This document shows, in pieces, positions 12,660 through 14,456 of a DNA stretch of 14,456 nt; position 1 is the first letter of the stretch, and every line of letters begins with the position of its first letter. A program made the translations under genes and the position numbers. Source of the DNA: Streptosporangiaceae bacterium (lineage in GTDB: Bacteria > Actinomycetota > Actinomycetes > Streptosporangiales > Streptosporangiaceae); the NCBI GenBank assembly GCA_030040475.1, contig JASHTQ010000757.1, positions 1-14,456 of the forward strand, in the 5' to 3' direction. Below the pieces are notes generated by a model, which worked only from the letters and a program-made list of their open reading frames with translations, was not told the DNA's origin and made no database searches.

Positions 12660-14456
12660 TCAGCGGATGCGGACGACCACGAGGCAGGCGTCGTCGCCGG
12701 TGTCGGACGCCCTGCTCGCGAGCACGCGATCGGCCCGAGCCGCGGCGGTCAGGTCCGACGCCGGGGACCCGTCGTGGTCCGCGGTCACGTTCGCGACGAA
12801 CTCCGCAAGGACGTCCTCTATGGAGTCACCGCGCCGCTCGATCAGCCCGTCGGTAAACAACAGCAGGCTGTCGCCGGGCTCCAGTGACTGGGTGGATTCC
12901 TCGTATTCCGCGTCCGGGTCCATGCCGAGCAGGACTCCGCCGGGCAGCGGCAGCGTGCGGGCGATGCCGTCGCGGACCAGAACCGGCGGCAGGTGCCCCG
13001 CGCGCGCCCAGCGCAGCAGGCGCGTGCGGGGATCGTAAAGCCCGCACACCACGGTGCCGACAACTCCCGAGGTGAGGTGGCACATGACGCCGTTCAGCAT
13101 GCGGAGCAGCTCGGCCGGGCCTGCCCCGGTGATGGCGAGGCCGCGCAGCGAGTTGCGCGCCGCGACCATCCCGGTCACCGCGTCAATGCCGTGGCCCGCC
13201 ACGTCGCCGACGATGAGCAGCACGTCGTTGCCGGGCAGCAGCAGCGTGTCGTACCAGTCGCCGCCGACGAGCTGGCCCTCTCCGACCGGCCGGTAGCGCA
13301 CGGCGACGTCGATTCCCGCCGCTTCCACCGGCGTCGCGTTGGGCGGCATGATCGCCCGCTGCAGCCGCAGCGCGAGCAGCCGCTCCTCCGCCGCGCGCTG
13401 CTCGCTGTCCGCGAGCTGGTCCTGCGTGGCCTCGAGCGCGACCTGCGTGTGGTAGTGCGACGAGACGTCCTGGAAGGCCCCGCGCAACGCCACCACCAGG
13501 CCCGCGGCGTCAACCACCGGCTCGGCGAAGACCCGGATCTGCCTGATGCCGCGGTCGTCGGGGTGGACGACGCGGAAGGTGGCCGTGGCGGGCTCCTTGT
13601 GCTCGGCCAGGCCCTGGTGGAAGCGCTTCACCGCCGGCTTGTCCACCGCCATCACGTAGCTGTGCAGGTCCGCAAGCGGGATCTCCGTTCCCGGCCGCGG
13701 GTCCAGGCCGAACAGCTCGAACGCCGAAGCCGTCCAGCGGACCGTGCCCGTGACGAGGTTCTCCTCCCAGCCGCCCAGCCTGCCAAGGCGCTGCGCGTGG
13801 TCGAGCAGCGCGGCAAGCTGGCCCGCGGCGGCGTCGCGGCGCCAGGTGACGATCACGCCGTCGAAGAAGCTGGCCGCGCGCAGATCGGCCAGCGGGACGT
13901 ACTCCTCGCCAGGGTCCTGCCGGGTCTCGCCCGCGCCGGTGGTCGACGCCGCCTGGGCCTGCCCGGCCAGGCCGAGGGACCCGCCGAGCGGGCCAGGGAC
14001 GTCCTGCGGGACGCCGCCGGCCAGGACCTGCACCGCCCGGGCGAACAGGCCCTGGCCCGACACGCTGGCCGGGTATGCCTCGATCAGGGTCAGCCCGGTC
14101 AGGTCGGTCCCCGCCCGGCCGGCCGGGTCGCGGTAGCCGGGGCTGACGTGCTCGATGCTGAAGTCGGCCACCTGCCCGCCCGGGTCCCTGATGGCCCGCA
14201 GCACGAGCACCGATTCGGCCAGGTCGTCGAGAAGGGTGAACAGCGCCGCCCTCGGCTGCGCGGCGGCCAGGTCCCCGAGCGCGAGGCGAGCGCCGAGAAT
14301 CCTCGCGCAGCCCGCGGCAAGGGCCGACAGGTGCTGGCGTACCCCGGGGGTGAAGTCTGGGATCGGCTCCGGCCAGGTCACCTCCATCACGCCGCGCAGC
14401 TCGCCGTTCCGCTCGCGCAGCGCGAGCACCGCCCTGGCGCCGCCCGGCGGGCCGGC
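12660..14456 (-). CDS. PAS-domain SpoIIE/PP2C-type serine phosphatase, N-terminus beyond window
   Basis: The frame stays open to the window edge, so the start is missing. What is visible, numbered from the internal Met at 14429: the end of a GAF-like domain (to about 50), a first PAS-like domain (60-195), and a second PAS domain (205-322, with GRLGGWEENLVTGTVRWTAS). A helical linker follows (325-355, ending LRLQRAIMPP), then a SpoIIE phosphatase domain (372-589). Metal-binding aspartates lie in VGGDWYD (Asp391), VGDVAGHGIDA (Asp409), FTDGLIERR and DTGDDACLV. Such phosphatases remove phosphate from STAS antagonists and so activate sigma factors; GAF and PAS domains sense small ligands, light or redox state. 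A STAS gene and an RsbW-like kinase lie at 7592-8522, making a shared pathway possible, but actinomycetes carry many such proteins. No transmembrane segment is visible in this part. Confidence 0.92.
   Translation of the reverse strand, partial: AGPPGGARAVLALRERNGELRGVMEVTWPEPIPDFTPGVRQHLSALAAGCARILGARLALGDLAAAQPRAALFTLLDDLAESVLVLRAIRDPGGQVADFSIEHVSPGYRDPAGRAGTDLTGLTLIEAYPASVSGQGLFARAVQVLAGGVPQDVPGPLGGSLGLAGQAQAASTTGAGETRQDPGEEYVPLADLRAASFFDGVIVTWRRDAAAGQLAALLDHAQRLGRLGGWEENLVTGTVRWTASAFELFGLDPRPGTEIPLADLHSYVMAVDKPAVKRFHQGLAEHKEPATATFRVVHPDDRGIRQIRVFAEPVVDAAGLVVALRGAFQDVSSHYHTQVALEATQDQLADSEQRAAEERLLALRLQRAIMPPNATPVEAAGIDVAVRYRPVGEGQLVGGDWYDTLLLPGNDVLLIVGDVAGHGIDAVTGMVAARNSLRGLAITGAGPAELLRMLNGVMCHLTSGVVGTVVCGLYDPRTRLLRWARAGHLPPVLVRDGIARTLPLPGGVLLGMDPDAEYEESTQSLEPGDSLLLFTDGLIERRGDSIEDVLAEFVANVTADHDGSPASDLTAAARADRVLASRASDTGDDACLVVVRIR

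Noticed and set aside
1..14456. CRISPR array, insertion sequence, tRNA or rRNA gene
   Set aside because: I saw no regularly spaced repeats, no transposase motif or terminal inverted repeats, and no cloverleaf with a T-arm consensus on either strand. A tRNAscan or ISfinder search would settle it.

Overview
The window is high-GC DNA with nearly every codon ending in G or C. It uses TANNNT-type -10 elements, often 6-8 nt before a start codon, and many GTG or TTG starts. Together with the protein families present, this points to a soil-type actinomycete (Actinomycetota); genus cannot be read from the sequence. It looks like chromosomal DNA with no insertion sequence, phage gene, CRISPR array, tRNA or rRNA that I can see.

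Layout. Positions 1-300 hold the first codons of a minus-strand gene leaving the window and a short decayed coding remnant near an AT-rich patch. At 334-531 (minus) lies a 65-residue membrane miniprotein, then hpaB (609-2060, minus), a two-component flavin monooxygenase. A PAP2-like membrane protein (2084-2695, plus) is divergent from it. The two start codons are 23 bp apart around a symmetric -10 palindrome. Next on the minus strand come a possible 26-residue ORF, a secreted alpha/beta-hydrolase peptidase (2760-4847), a small TPR-like protein (4950-5411) and a PhyH-type Fe(II)/2-oxoglutarate oxygenase (5429-6331). The last two are 17 nt apart and probably co-transcribed. Divergent from them is udgX (6462-7070), a uracil-DNA glycosylase of the covalent-capture family. 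A second 65-residue miniprotein (7207-7404, minus) is a clear paralogue of the first.

Positions 7592-8522 (plus) encode an RsbW-like anti-sigma kinase and a STAS anti-sigma antagonist, separated by a strong intrinsic terminator. A PAS-SpoIIE phosphatase at 12660-14456 (minus, N-terminus beyond the window) could complete a partner-switching circuit of kinase, antagonist and phosphatase, although it is 4 kb away. Between them lie a GT4 glycosyltransferase (8704-9924), an unrecognised membrane protein (10217-11065) and an aldehyde dehydrogenase (11151-12626) with unusual active-site residues.

The most interesting element is the approximately 129-nt leader of the glycosyltransferase gene. A predicted promoter starts transcription at the first base of a 10-bp closing stem. 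Competing helices are possible inside it, a U-run follows, and a second hairpin buries the AGGAGG ribosome-binding site. This looks like an undescribed cis-regulatory RNA. All family assignments come from reading motifs; no database search was possible.
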